Notes: a model not told the origin generated them from the letters alone. 64,000 nt of DNA from Kutzneria sp. CA-103260 (GCF_018263855.1 NZ_CP073318.1:4464001-4528000); one strand, 5' to 3'; positions 42,921 to 52,073 are shown, counted from the first letter of the stretch. Numbers and translations are program-made.

Positions 42921-43862
42921 CTAGTGGCCGCTGAGCACGTCGGAGGGCACCGCGGCGTCGGTGCGCAGGGCGTCGAACAGCCGGGTCGCCTTGTCCTTGT
43001 TCCACAGCACCACCGAGCCCGCGCCGGCGATGGTGGGAGTGCTGGAGATCGGCACGGTTGTGGTCACCAGATCCTTGCTGGCCAGCGAGAACGCCAGGCT
43101 GGACAGGTTCCAGATGTGGTCGCCGTTGTTGACGGTCAGCGCCGCCGGCACGCTCGACATCAGCGGGAAGACACGGAACGGGTTGAACATCACGCCGGGG
43201 CTGGTCACCTTGCTGACCACGGCCGACAGGAACTGCCGCTGGTGCACGACGCGGTCCAGGTCGGCGGCCGGCGTGGCCCGGGTGCGGACGTAGCCCAGGG
43301 CCTGGGTCCCGGTCAGGTCCTGGCAGCCGGGCTGCAGGTTCAGGCCGGCCTTGGGGTCGACCATGGGCTTGTCGATGCACATGTTCACGCCGCCGATGTT
43401 GTCGACCACTCCGGCGAAACCGGCGAAGCCGATCTCCATGTAGTGGTCGATGTGCAGCCCGGTGGCGCCCTCCACGGTCTGCTGCAGCAGCGGCGCGCCG
43501 CCGTAGGCGAAGGCGGCGTTGAGCTTGTTCTTGCCGTGCCCGGGAATGTCCACATAGGAGTCCCGCAGCAGGCTGACCAGCGTGGGCTGGCCGCTGCTGG
43601 GCACGTGCAGCAGCAGGATGGTGTCGGTGCGGGCGCCGCTGTCCGAGCCGGTGGCCAGCTCCTGCTTCTGGGCGTCGCTCAGGCCGTCACGGCTGTCCGA
43701 GCCGACCATCAGCCAGTTGGTGCCGGATCCGGCCGCGGGCCGGCCGCCGTAGTCCTGGAGGGCGTCGGTCCGCTTCAGCGAGAAGTCGGCGTAGACGAAC
43801 ACACCCAGCACGAGCAGGACCAGGACCACCAGCACGGCCCCGATGACACGCCCGATGCGCAC
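42921..43862 (-). CDS. LytR-CpsA-Psr (LCP) family protein
   Basis: 313 residues from GTG 43862, with GGAGG 8 bases upstream. One N-terminal TM anchor (IGAVLVVLVLLVLGVFVYA) and an extracellular LCP domain with the conserved SDSRDG, ARTDTILLLHV, LLRDSYVDIPG, GGAPLLQQTVE and GYVRTRATPAADLDRV, including the Arg/Asp residues that bind pyrophosphate-linked lipid. LCP enzymes attach wall polymers such as arabinogalactan or teichoic acid to peptidoglycan. Confidence 0.93.
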   Translation of the reverse strand: MRIGRVIGAVLVVLVLLVLGVFVYADFSLKRTDALQDYGGRPAAGSGTNWLMVGSDSRDGLSDAQKQELATGSDSGARTDTILLLHVPSSGQPTLVSLLRDSYVDIPGHGKNKLNAAFAYGGAPLLQQTVEGATGLHIDHYMEIGFAGFAGVVDNIGGVNMCIDKPMVDPKAGLNLQPGCQDLTGTQALGYVRTRATPAADLDRVVHQRQFLSAVVSKVTSPGVMFNPFRVFPLMSSVPAALTVNNGDHIWNLSSLAFSLASKDLVTTTVPISSTPTIAGAGSVVLWNKDKATRLFDALRTDAAVPSDVLSGH

Positions 43863-43936
43863 AGAGAACACCTCCACGTAGACCAGAACGTCCACAATAG
43901 GGACGTATGGTCACACGTGCTGGTTGCCCGTCGGGT

Positions 43937-44899
43937 TCAGGGCAGGCGCTGGGTGAGGACCAGCGCCCCGGCCGCGCCGAGCACGGTCAGCACCGCGCCC
44001 AGCGCGATGAACGGCTTGCTGACGTCGGTCTCCTGCGTCTCGTAGCCGATCTGCTCGCCCAGCGAGGCGTAGATCTGGTTCAGCTTGTCGCTGGTGTCGG
44101 CCTTGAAGAACTGCCCGCCGGAGATGTCGGCCAGCTGGTGCAGCGACTCGTCGTCGACCGGCACCGGCTGCTCCTGGTTCTGCAGCAGCACCACGCCGTC
44201 GGCGGTGCCGTAGGAGATGGTGTTGATCGGGATCTTGGCGTCCTTGCACTCCTTGGCCATCGCGAACTCGTCCCGGCCGGCGGTCTGCTTGCCGTCGGAC
44301 ATGAGCACGATCTGGGCCGGCGGCGCGCCGGCCGGGCCGCCGAGGCCGCGTTCGAACTGCTGGATGGACTGGAGCGCGGCGGCGATCGCCTCGCCGGTGG
44401 CGGTGGCCGGCTGGAGCTGGATGTTGTCGATGGCGTCCACCACCGGCTTGCGGGCGGTGGTCGGGCTCACGTCGACCGTGGCCGAGCCGCCGTAGGTGAT
44501 CAGGCCCAGGTTGACCCCGCCGGTCATGTTGGACACGAAGGACTTGGCCGCGGCCTGCGCCGCCTTGATCCGGGACGGCTGGATGTCGGTGGCGTCCATC
44601 GACGGCGAGACGTCGATCACCAGCATCACGGTGGCCCGGTTGCGCGGCACCTTGGCCTCGGCCATCGGCCCGGCCAGCGCGGCGGTCAGGGCCAGGAAGG
44701 CGACCAGCAGCAGGATCGGGGGCACGATCCGCCACCGGGTCGGCCGCTTGGGGGCGACCCGGTCCAGGACGGCCATGTTCGCGAAGCGCACCACGTGCCG
44801 GCGTCGGCGGCGCTGCGTCCAGAAGTAGGCGCCGAACACCGCGGCCACGCCGAGCAGCAGCGCGAACCACACCGGCGACGCGAACCCATCGATCCCCAC
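43937..44899 (-). CDS. BatA-like VWA membrane protein
   Basis: 320 residues from GTG 44899. N-terminal TM (FALLLGVAAVFGAYFW) and a second near residue 60 (IVPPILLLVAFLALTAALAG), then a VWA domain with complete MIDAS DVSPSMDATD, GLITYGG and VLMSDGKQTAG, and a C-terminal TM (FIALGAVLTVLGAAGALVL). This is the BatA/YfbK-type layout often found beside MoxR ATPases; no MoxR gene is in the window on this side. Possibly aerotolerance or envelope assembly. Confidence 0.88.
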   Translation of the reverse strand: MGIDGFASPVWFALLLGVAAVFGAYFWTQRRRRRHVVRFANMAVLDRVAPKRPTRWRIVPPILLLVAFLALTAALAGPMAEAKVPRNRATVMLVIDVSPSMDATDIQPSRIKAAQAAAKSFVSNMTGGVNLGLITYGGSATVDVSPTTARKPVVDAIDNIQLQPATATGEAIAAALQSIQQFERGLGGPAGAPPAQIVLMSDGKQTAGRDEFAMAKECKDAKIPINTISYGTADGVVLLQNQEQPVPVDDESLHQLADISGGQFFKADTSDKLNQIYASLGEQIGYETQETDVSKPFIALGAVLTVLGAAGALVLTQRLP

Positions 44900-44932
44900 C
44901 CCGCCAGTTAACCAATACCCAGGTAAAACCTC

Positions 44933-45007
44933 CGCGAGTCCCGCTCTCGGGCAAGCGTGTGTCGAGTATCGAACTCGACATTCAGTTGCCTGAGAGCGGG
45001 ACTCGCG
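44933..45007. repeat. Nested inverted repeat (22-bp arms plus inner hairpin)
   Basis: Arms at 44933-44954 and 44986-45007 (beginning CGCGAGTCCCGCTCTC) pair with a single mismatch. Within the 31-nt loop GTCGAGT (44961-44967) pairs with ACTCGAC (44973-44979). It lies just after the PfkB stop and before the BatA-like start on the same strand. It can act as a terminator, but its size and perfection suggest a mobile or dispersed repeat. Confidence 0.75.
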
Positions 45008-45008
45008 A

Positions 45009-46055
45009 TCAGTTGAGGCCGCGGAGGCCGATGGTGGCGCTGGCGCGGCGGACCATGGCGGCCGGGTCGGTGGGCAGCACGGTGTTGAGGAACTCGTACG
45101 AGTGCAGCTCGGTGGCGTCACGCCGGCCGAGGTGCCGCCACCAGCTGGCGATGTCGTGCCAGCCGGGGGCCGACAGCGACCCGCCGAAGTGCTGCACCGA
45201 CAGCGCCGCGCACAGGTTGGCGAAGTTCACCCGGTCGGCGAGCGGCCAGCCGGCCAGGGTGCCGACCACGAAGCCGGCCCCGAACACGTCGCCGGCCCCG
45301 GTCGGGTCCAGGGCGGCCATGTTCAGCCCGCCGACGTCGACGGTGACGTCGTTGGCCGAGTCGATGGCGTACGCCCCGTTGCCGCCGCGGGTCACCACAA
45401 CCACCGGGACCAGCTCGGACAGCCTCTGAGCGGCCTTCTCCGGGGTGTCCTCGCGGGTGTAGCTCATGGCCTCGACGGCGTTGGGCAGGAACACGTCGTA
45501 GCCGTCGAGCTTGCGCAGCATGGACGGGGCCCACTTCTCGGTCGGGTCCCAGCCGACGTCGGCGAACAGCAGCGCCCCCTGCTCCTTGACCGCGCCGATC
45601 CACCGCTCTTCCTGCAGGTCGACGTGCACGTAGGCGGCCCGGGTGGGCGGCGGCGGGTTGAGCAGCTCGTCCGGCCCGACCGGCGAGGGATGGCCGTGGG
45701 TGACCATGCTGCGGTCGCGGTCCACGGCCATGGACACGGTCAGCGGCGAGTGCCAGCCGTAGAACCGCCGGCTGCACGACAGGTCGACGTTCTCCTGGTT
45801 GGCCAGCACCTCCCAGCAGAAGTCGCCGTAGACGTCCTCGCCGAACGCGGCGGCCAGCGCGGTGCGCAGCTGGAGCCGGCTGAGCGCGACGGCCAGGTTG
45901 GCGATGCCGCCGGGGCTGGAGCCCAGGCCGGTCGACCACACCTCGGTGCCGGCCGCCGGCTGGTGGGCCAGCCCGGTGAAGATGATGTCCAGGAAGACCG
46001 TGCCGGACAGGAGCACGTCGAACTTCGGGGTTTGCCCTGCTGACGCCGTTTCCAC
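45009..46055 (-). CDS. PfkB-family carbohydrate kinase
   Basis: 348 residues from GTG 46055; a TTG at 46097 would add 14 residues. Ribokinase fold: SSPGGIANLAVALSRL (substrate site), FLPNAVEAMSY, VVVTRGGNGAY, and DPTGAGDVFGAGF with the catalytic Asp and anion hole. Phosphorylates a sugar or nucleoside; specificity unknown. Isolated from other sugar genes. The nested inverted repeat follows it. Confidence 0.92.
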   Translation of the reverse strand: METASAGQTPKFDVLLSGTVFLDIIFTGLAHQPAAGTEVWSTGLGSSPGGIANLAVALSRLQLRTALAAAFGEDVYGDFCWEVLANQENVDLSCSRRFYGWHSPLTVSMAVDRDRSMVTHGHPSPVGPDELLNPPPPTRAAYVHVDLQEERWIGAVKEQGALLFADVGWDPTEKWAPSMLRKLDGYDVFLPNAVEAMSYTREDTPEKAAQRLSELVPVVVVTRGGNGAYAIDSANDVTVDVGGLNMAALDPTGAGDVFGAGFVVGTLAGWPLADRVNFANLCAALSVQHFGGSLSAPGWHDIASWWRHLGRRDATELHSYEFLNTVLPTDPAAMVRRASATIGLRGLN

Positions 46056-46122
46056 CCCTGGCACCTTAGGCCGCGGCCGCACGTCGACCAAGATCAACGA
46101 CGCCCGGGCGGGTGACGGCTGG

Positions 46123-47358
46123 TCACTTGGTCAGGCCGAACTGCCGCACGTCGAGGTAGCCGGCCCGGAATCCGGCCTCGGAGTAGGCCAGATAGAACTC
46201 CCACATCCGCCGGAACGTCTCGTCGAAGCCGAGGGCGGCCACCTCGCGCCAGCGGTCCAGGAACCGCCGCCGCCACAGGCGCAGGGTCAGCGCGTAGTCC
46301 TGGCCGAACGACCGGTCGTGCACCACCCGCAACCCGGTGTGCTGGGCCACGGCGTCCTCGATGGCCTCGACCGACGGGATCAGGCCGCCGGGGAACACGT
46401 ACTTGTGGATCCACGTGTACGCGTTGGCGGTGGCCAGCATCCGCTCGTGCGGCATGGTGATGGCCTGCAGCCCGATCCGCCCGCCCGGCCGGACCAGGCG
46501 GTCCAGGGTGGCGAAGTAGGTGGGCCAGTAGCCCTTGCCGACGGCCTCGATCATCTCCACGCTGACCACGGCGTCGTAGCTGCCGTGCGCCTCGCGGTAG
46601 TCGCGCAGCAGCACCTGCACCCGGTCGGCCACGCCGGCGGCCTGGATCCGCTGCTCGGCCAGGGTCTTCTGCTCGGCCGACAGGGTCAGGGTGGTGACCC
46701 GGGCGCCGCGTTGGGCGGCCCGGATGGCCAGCGCGCCCCAGCCGGTGCCGATCTCCAGCAGGTGCGTGTCCGGGCCGACGGCGGCGAAGTCCAGCACGCC
46801 GTCGATCTTGCGCAGCTGGGCGTCGACCAGGGGCTGCTCAGGGTCGGAGAACCAGGCCGAGGAGTAGGTCATGGTCTCGTCGAGGAAGATCGAGAACAGC
46901 TCGTTGGACAGGTCGTAGTGCCGGTGGATGTTCTCCCGGGCCCCGGCCAGGTCGTTGTCCTCGGCCGAGGGCTGGGTGCGCTCGGCGATCCGCCGCAGCG
47001 CCTGCAGCGGCCGCGGCACCAGGGTCGCCATCCGCGCGGCGAACGGCGTCAGCACGTCGGCGACCTCGGGGCTGCTCCAGTCGCCCACCATGTAGGCCTC
47101 GCCGAAGCCGATCTTGGCGTCGGCGCCGAGCCGGCGGAAGAAGTGCCCGGGCCGGTGCAGCCGCATCACCGGCGCGTCCGGGCCGCCCGCGCCGAGCACG
47201 CGGCCGTCGGGGAACTCGACGCGCACCGGGATGGTGCGCACGGCGTGCCGGAACAAGCGTTCGGCCGCAGCGGCCCGCAGCGGCGCCGCCGGCACCGTGG
47301 CCAGCCCGGGCCAGATCCCCTTGCTGGGCAGCGGAATGGAGGTCCTGGTCTTGGTCAT
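46123..47358 (-). CDS. Cyclopropane-fatty-acyl-phospholipid synthase-type methyltransferase
   Basis: 411 residues. Acts on unsaturated acyl chains of membrane phospholipids using SAM (cyclopropanation or methylation). SAM motif LEIGTGWGALAIRAAQRGA, then VSVEMIEAVG and YWPTYF; ITMPHERM and KYVFPGGLIPSVEAI are conserved in CFA synthases. Last gene of a coupled run with DUF1365 and an FAD oxidoreductase: its ATG overlaps the preceding stop (ATGA). The FAD oxidoreductase-DUF1365-CFA trio recurs in many bacteria, in some linked to modified (cyclopropane, furan or 10-methyl) fatty acids. Confidence 0.92.
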   Translation of the reverse strand: MTKTRTSIPLPSKGIWPGLATVPAAPLRAAAAERLFRHAVRTIPVRVEFPDGRVLGAGGPDAPVMRLHRPGHFFRRLGADAKIGFGEAYMVGDWSSPEVADVLTPFAARMATLVPRPLQALRRIAERTQPSAEDNDLAGARENIHRHYDLSNELFSIFLDETMTYSSAWFSDPEQPLVDAQLRKIDGVLDFAAVGPDTHLLEIGTGWGALAIRAAQRGARVTTLTLSAEQKTLAEQRIQAAGVADRVQVLLRDYREAHGSYDAVVSVEMIEAVGKGYWPTYFATLDRLVRPGGRIGLQAITMPHERMLATANAYTWIHKYVFPGGLIPSVEAIEDAVAQHTGLRVVHDRSFGQDYALTLRLWRRRFLDRWREVAALGFDETFRRMWEFYLAYSEAGFRAGYLDVRQFGLTK

Positions 47359-48074
47359 TGCACTGTCTCCTGGGCCTCGTGCTGGGGACGGGGGACGATC
47401 GGGATCCGGCGCAGCCACAACCCGATGCCGTGCCTGCGGATCAGGGCGGACACACGGTGGGTGCTGAACGGCCGGCGCAGCAGCAGCCCGACCAGCGCGG
47501 ACGGGGTGGCCGGCCGGCGATGGCCCCGCATGGTGGCGGTCAGCGGGGTGTTTCCGCCCTGGCACAGCACGATGGTGACGGAAAGCCGCGGACCGGGTTC
47601 GCCGAACCGCATCAGGTACTCACCGCCGAGGTCGAGGAACGGCGAGACGTAGAACGCCTTGTCGGCGCGGGCGCGGCCGGTCTCGTCAGGGAACAGCAGG
47701 TAGCAGTGCCGTTCCCCGTAGGTGTTGTGCACCTCGGCGACCACGCAGGCCAGCGATTCCCCTTGGTAGCACCAGAACACGGTCAACGGGTTGAAGACGT
47801 GCCCCAGCGACCGGGCGTTGGCCAGCATCAGGATACGCGAGCACTGGATACCTTGGCGCGCAAGGAAAGCATCCACGTTCTGCCGGATGCTCGCGGACGG
47901 GTCGCCGAGGTGGTCGCGAGCCTCGAACCGGGCGAACGGCCGCAGCCACCGTGGCAGCGAGGGCAGCTCGTCGAGGTCGACGAGCCACAGGAACACCTGG
48001 TGCTTGAACGCGTAGTCGATGCGTTCACGTCGAGCGTGCGCGACTTCGACGTCGTACAGCGCGGGGGCTACCAC
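47355..48074 (-). CDS. DUF1365 protein of the lipid-modification cluster
   Basis: 239 residues from GTG 48074. YDVEVAHARRERIDYAFKH opens the family; FNPLTVFWCY, NTYGERHCYLL and KAFYVSPFLDL are typical DUF1365 blocks. Conserved partner of CFA-type enzymes and COG2907 oxidoreductases, as here; biochemical role not established. Overlaps the upstream gene by 7 bp (GTGGTAG) and the downstream gene by ATGA. Confidence 0.9.
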   Translation of the reverse strand: MVAPALYDVEVAHARRERIDYAFKHQVFLWLVDLDELPSLPRWLRPFARFEARDHLGDPSASIRQNVDAFLARQGIQCSRILMLANARSLGHVFNPLTVFWCYQGESLACVVAEVHNTYGERHCYLLFPDETGRARADKAFYVSPFLDLGGEYLMRFGEPGPRLSVTIVLCQGGNTPLTATMRGHRRPATPSALVGLLLRRPFSTHRVSALIRRHGIGLWLRRIPIVPRPQHEAQETVQ

Positions 48075-49327
48075 GTGACGCCCAGCGACTCGGCCGCCCG
48101 CACGCCGGCGGCGCAACCGTCCTCGTGGAAGCCCCAGCCGTGGTAAGCCCCCGCGTAGGCCACGGTCCCGTCGTTCAGCGCCGGCAACTTCCGTTGGGCC
48201 GCAAGGGCTGACGGGGTGTAGATCGGATGCTCGTACACCATCTTGGCGAGCACCGAATCCGGCGCCACGCGGTCGGTCGCGTTCAACGTCACGACGTAGC
48301 CGACGGGGGAATTCAGCCGCATCAACCGGTTCATGTCGTAGCTGACCAGCACCGGGCCGCCGCCGTCCGGACAGCTGGTCTTGAGGTAGTTCCACGACGC
48401 CCGCGCCCCGGAGCTGACCGGCAGCACCGACGGGTCGCTGTGCAGCCAGGTCTCGTTGCGGGAGTACTGGAACGCCCCCAGCACCTCGCGTTCCGCCGAC
48501 GACGGGCTGGCCAGCAGCCGCAGCGCCTGGTCGGCATGGGTGGCGATCACCACCTTGTCGACCTCGTACGTCTGGTCGGCGTCATCCCGGATGGCCACGC
48601 CGCCAGAAGTCCGGCTCACGGCCCGAATCGGCGTCGAGACCTCCACCGCCGACAGGCCCTTGGCCGCCCGCTCCACGTAACGCCGCGAGCCGCCGACGAC
48701 CGTCTTCCACTGCGGCGACCCGCCGACCGACAACATGCCGTGGTTGGCCAGGAAGGTGAACAGGTAGCGGGCCGGGTAGTCCAGCGACACCGACTCCCCC
48801 GCCGACCACACCGCCGACACCACCGGGGCCATGAAGTGCCGCGTGAAGTACGTCGAATAGCCGCCGACCGCCAGGAACGCGCCGAGGGTGACGTCGCCGG
48901 CCCGCTCGTCAGCCATCACCCGCCGGGCGTGCCGGTGGAACCGCGTCACCTCGGCCAGCATCCGCAGGTACTGACCGCGGACCAGATTGGCCCGCTGGGC
49001 GAACAGGCCCGGCAGCCGCTTCGAGCCGGCGTACTCCAGGCCGCAGCCGTCGCAGCGCACGCTCATCGACATCTCCGAGTCCTGGGTCGGCACGCCGAGC
49101 TCCCGGAACAACCGGATCAGGTTGGGATAGGTGCGCTCGTTGTGCACGATGAACCCGCTGTCCACGGCCGTGTAGCCGCCGCCCGGCGTCGGCAGGTCGT
49201 GGGTGTGGGCGTGGCCGCCGAGGCGGACGTCGGCCTCGAACAGCATCACCTCGTAGCGGCGTTGCAGCAGGTAGGCGGCGGTCAGTCCAGAGACGCCGGC
49301 CCCGATCACCGCGACCTTGCCCCTCAT
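48068..49327 (-). CDS. NAD(P)/FAD-dependent amine-oxidase-type oxidoreductase (COG2907-like)
   Basis: 419 residues. N-terminal dinucleotide fold VAVIGAGVSGLTAAYLLQRRYEVMLFEAD followed by GGHAHTHD; C-terminal AGAYHGWGFHEDGCAAGVRAAESL completes the flavin site. Amine-oxidase/phytoene-desaturase-like proteins of this kind sit with DUF1365 and CFA synthase and probably oxidise lipid chains. Starts in ATGA overlap with the hydrolase gene upstream. Confidence 0.92.
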   Translation of the reverse strand: MRGKVAVIGAGVSGLTAAYLLQRRYEVMLFEADVRLGGHAHTHDLPTPGGGYTAVDSGFIVHNERTYPNLIRLFRELGVPTQDSEMSMSVRCDGCGLEYAGSKRLPGLFAQRANLVRGQYLRMLAEVTRFHRHARRVMADERAGDVTLGAFLAVGGYSTYFTRHFMAPVVSAVWSAGESVSLDYPARYLFTFLANHGMLSVGGSPQWKTVVGGSRRYVERAAKGLSAVEVSTPIRAVSRTSGGVAIRDDADQTYEVDKVVIATHADQALRLLASPSSAEREVLGAFQYSRNETWLHSDPSVLPVSSGARASWNYLKTSCPDGGGPVLVSYDMNRLMRLNSPVGYVVTLNATDRVAPDSVLAKMVYEHPIYTPSALAAQRKLPALNDGTVAYAGAYHGWGFHEDGCAAGVRAAESLGVTW

Positions 49328-50037
49328 CCAGCGGCCCCTTCCAGGCTCAACGGGACCCGCAGGCCCCGTGGCGACGGTTCACGCACAGCGTTCGCGATCC
49401 AGGGGGCCAGTGGTTCGTAGCCCAGGCGACCAAGGACAAAACTTCGGACCAACCTCGTCCACTCGCCGGCCCGGCGCAGCATCGCGTGCCCGTCGCCGAG
49501 CACGTCGAAGCGGCACACGTCGGCGGTGACTACCTTGGCCCGCACCGCATAGTCGTAGGAGAGGCGCGGATCGGTCCAGCGCTCGCGGTCGCCGTGGGCG
49601 ATCAGCAGCGACTTGCCGGCCAGCTGCTCGACCGGCTCCCCCGGCTCAGTCCACGGCGCCAGCGCGCACACCCCCAGCACGGACGGGTCGTCGGCGGCGT
49701 GCAGGGCGGCGCGGCCGCCCATGGAGTGCCCGACCAGCACGACCGGGGCGTCGTGCCGTCGCAATTGATCCAGGGCCCAGCGGGTGTCGGTCACGGGGTC
49801 GAGGTCGGGGGCGTTCCAGCCGCGGTACCGGTAGCTGAGCTGCGCGACCAGCAGGCCGTGCCGGCCGCCGTGGTTGGCCAGGTCGCGGGCGAACGGCGTC
49901 ATCCGCAGGTAGGTGAGCTTCGACCGGGTGGCCGGGGCGTGGCTGCGGGCGCGGCCGCCGTGCAGCAGCAGCGCCACGCCGGTCGGCCGCCGGTCTCCAC
50001 CCCGTTCCCGCAGGCCGGGGGCGACTGAGCTGGGCAT
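49324..50037 (-). CDS. Alpha/beta hydrolase upstream of the lipid cluster
   Basis: 237 residues from ATG 50037 (longer starts to 50184 lack family resemblance). LLLHGGRARSH (oxyanion), VVLVGHSMGGRAALH (nucleophile Ser), LLIAHGDRERWTD (acid), GDGHAML (His): a complete catalytic triad. Esterase or lipase-like; as first gene of the coupled run it may handle acyl chains before modification (inference). Confidence 0.85.
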   Translation of the reverse strand: MPSSVAPGLRERGGDRRPTGVALLLHGGRARSHAPATRSKLTYLRMTPFARDLANHGGRHGLLVAQLSYRYRGWNAPDLDPVTDTRWALDQLRRHDAPVVLVGHSMGGRAALHAADDPSVLGVCALAPWTEPGEPVEQLAGKSLLIAHGDRERWTDPRLSYDYAVRAKVVTADVCRFDVLGDGHAMLRRAGEWTRLVRSFVLGRLGYEPLAPWIANAVREPSPRGLRVPLSLEGAAG

Positions 50038-50186
50038 GTCACGGCGTTCGCACGACCCGATCATCCGGTTCGGTGTGACGTTGCGTACACACCAGACCCC
50101 AGATGTCCTGGCAGTGTGGATTAGGTGTCCACAGGGTGAACCGGCGGTGCGGCATCCTTGATCGACATCGGATGTGAGGAGCACGC

Positions 50187-50786
50187 GTGAACTACGAGAT
50201 CTTCAGCATGGTCAACGGCATGGCCGGCAAGTTCGGCCCGCTGGACGTGCTGATGGTCGTCGCCGCCAAGTACCTGATCTTCCTGCTGTTCGCGGCGGGC
50301 GCGGTCGTCACGGGTCTGCGGGCCCGGCAGGACGGCTGGTGGCCGGCCGGCGCGTGGCGGATCGGGCAGGTGGGGCTCACGCTGGCCGTCGGCTTCGCGC
50401 TGTCGGTGGGGATCCGCATGCTGGGGCTGTCGCAGCGGCCGTTCCAGACCCACGAGGTGCACCAGCTGCTCGACCACGCCCCCGGGGTGTCGCTGCCCAG
50501 CGACCACTCCACCGCGTCGTTCGCGGTCGCCGTCGCGGTGTGGTTCTTCGTGTCGGCCAAGTGGGGCCCGTACTTCATGGGCGTGGCCGCGTTGATCGCC
50601 GTGTCCCGGGTGTTCGTCGGCGTGCACTACCCGGCCGACATCGTGGCCGGCGCGCTGGTCGCGGTGGTCGCCGGGCTGGCGGTGTGGGGCGTGACGCTGC
50701 TGTGGAAGGACGCGTTCATCCGCCGGTACACGCCGGACCAGCCGGATGAGGTCGCGCAGGAGCGGGCGCTAGAGTCGACCGTGTGA
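50187..50786 (+). CDS. PAP2-family phosphatase (undecaprenyl-diphosphatase-like)
   Basis: 199 residues. Five or six TM segments. Phosphatase motifs in order: RMLGLSQRP, LPSDHSTASF (for PSGH) and SRVFVGVHYPADIV. Likely dephosphorylates an isoprenoid diphosphate at the membrane. GTG start with a GAGGAG site upstream; its stop overlaps the next GTG (GTGA). Confidence 0.9.
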   Translation: MNYEIFSMVNGMAGKFGPLDVLMVVAAKYLIFLLFAAGAVVTGLRARQDGWWPAGAWRIGQVGLTLAVGFALSVGIRMLGLSQRPFQTHEVHQLLDHAPGVSLPSDHSTASFAVAVAVWFFVSAKWGPYFMGVAALIAVSRVFVGVHYPADIVAGALVAVVAGLAVWGVTLLWKDAFIRRYTPDQPDEVAQERALESTV

Positions 50787-51622
50787 TCGAGAAGACGCGC
50801 ATCGCCACGCCCGCCGGCACGTTCGACGCGCTGGCCAGCGGCGACGAGGACGGCCGCGAGGTGCTGCTGCTGCACGGCTTCCCGCAGTCGTCGCTGGAGT
50901 GGGAGCAGCAGCTGCGGGTGCTCGGGGGCGGCGGCTGCCGGGCGGTGGCCCCGGACCAGCGCGGCTACTCCCCCGAGGTGCGCCCCGAGCACGTCAGCGA
51001 CTACCGGATGGAGGAGCTGGTCGGGGACGTCGCGGCGATCGCCGACGAGCTCGGCTGGCAGCGGTTCGACCTGGTCGGGCACGACTGGGGCGCGCTGGTG
51101 GCGTGGTCGGCGGCGGCCGCCATGCCGGAGCGGGTCCGCACCCTGACCGCCGTCTCCGTGCCGCATCCCGCGGCCTTCGAGCACGCCCGCGCCACCGACG
51201 AGGACCAGCACGAGCGGTCCCGCTACATCCAGACGTTCCGGCAGGCCGGGTCGGCGGAGAAGACGCTGCTGGCCGACAACGCCGACCGGCTGCGCCGCAT
51301 CTACGACTGGAAGGTCCCCGAGGACCACGTCGAGCACTACCTGGACCGCTTCACCCAGCCGGGGGCGCTGACCGCGGCGCTGAACTGGTACCGGGCGATG
51401 GACCTGTCCGGCTCGATCGGGCCGGTGGCCGCGCCGACGCTGATGGTGTGGAGCACCGAGGACAACGCGATCGGCTCGGCCGGGGTGCTGGCCACCGAGA
51501 AGCACGTGACCGGGCCGTACCGGTTGGAGATCGTCGAGGACGTCTCGCACTGGATTCCCGAGGAGGCGGCCGACGAGCTGTGCCGGGTCCTCATCGAGCA
51601 TCTGCTGGCGCACCGGAGCTGA
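50783..51622 (+). CDS. Alpha/beta hydrolase, epoxide-hydrolase/haloalkane-dehalogenase-like
   Basis: 279 residues. HGFPQSS oxyanion loop, nucleophile Asp in VGHDWGALV, AVSVPHPAAFEHA cap region, acid in STEDNAIGSAG and His in VSHWIPEE. An Asp nucleophile indicates epoxide hydrolysis or dehalogenation rather than esterase action. GTGA overlap with the PAP2 gene. Its end overlaps the convergent GNAT gene by 32 bp. Confidence 0.9.
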   Translation: MIEKTRIATPAGTFDALASGDEDGREVLLLHGFPQSSLEWEQQLRVLGGGGCRAVAPDQRGYSPEVRPEHVSDYRMEELVGDVAAIADELGWQRFDLVGHDWGALVAWSAAAAMPERVRTLTAVSVPHPAAFEHARATDEDQHERSRYIQTFRQAGSAEKTLLADNADRLRRIYDWKVPEDHVEHYLDRFTQPGALTAALNWYRAMDLSGSIGPVAAPTLMVWSTEDNAIGSAGVLATEKHVTGPYRLEIVEDVSHWIPEEAADELCRVLIEHLLAHRS

Positions 51623-52064
51623 GCACCCGCTCGTAGCACAGGGACAGCTCGAAGCCGATGTAGTCGCCGTAGTTGGGGATCGGCCGGTAGCCCTCGCGCT
51701 CGTAGAAGCGGATCGCGTCGGGTTGGGCCGCCCCGGTTTCGAGCCGGACGGTCGTCCAGCCGCGGTCGACGGCCGCCTGTTCCAGGGCGCGGAGCACGGC
51801 CGTGGCCACGCCGGTGCCGCGGGCTTGTGGTTCGACGTACATGCGCTTGACCTCGGCCGATGTCACGTCGAGCTGTCTGAGGGCGCCGCAGCCGAGCGGC
51901 ATGCCGGCGTCGTCGAAGGCGATCAGGAAGACGGCGATGTCGTCGGCGCTGGGGTGCACGCCGGGCTCGGTGTCCACGCCGCCGTACCGCTCCAGGACCT
52001 CCGCACGCTGCTTGGCGCGCAGGTGCACGCCGGCCGGGTCGGTCCAGGGGCGGGCTTCGATCAT
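51591..52064 (-). CDS. GNAT-family N-acetyltransferase
   Basis: 157 residues from ATG 52064. QARGTGVATAVLRALEQ is the acetyl-CoA loop; RFYEREGYRPIPNYGDY closes the fold. Divergent from the TetR gene across a clean operator, so it is probably that repressor's target and may detoxify the inducer (inference). Confidence 0.88.
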   Translation of the reverse strand: MIEARPWTDPAGVHLRAKQRAEVLERYGGVDTEPGVHPSADDIAVFLIAFDDAGMPLGCGALRQLDVTSAEVKRMYVEPQARGTGVATAVLRALEQAAVDRGWTTVRLETGAAQPDAIRFYEREGYRPIPNYGDYIGFELSLCYERVLSSGAPADAR

Positions 52065-52073
52065 GGTCACGGA

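Noticed and set aside
44933..45007. CRISPR-like array
   Set aside because: Only one inverted pair, no regularly spaced direct repeats and no cas genes. No other place in the window shows an array.
45862..47652. 596-codon plus-strand frame opposite the CFA and DUF1365 genes
   Set aside because: No domain pattern; the minus-strand genes are coupled by 4-bp overlaps and carry clear motifs.
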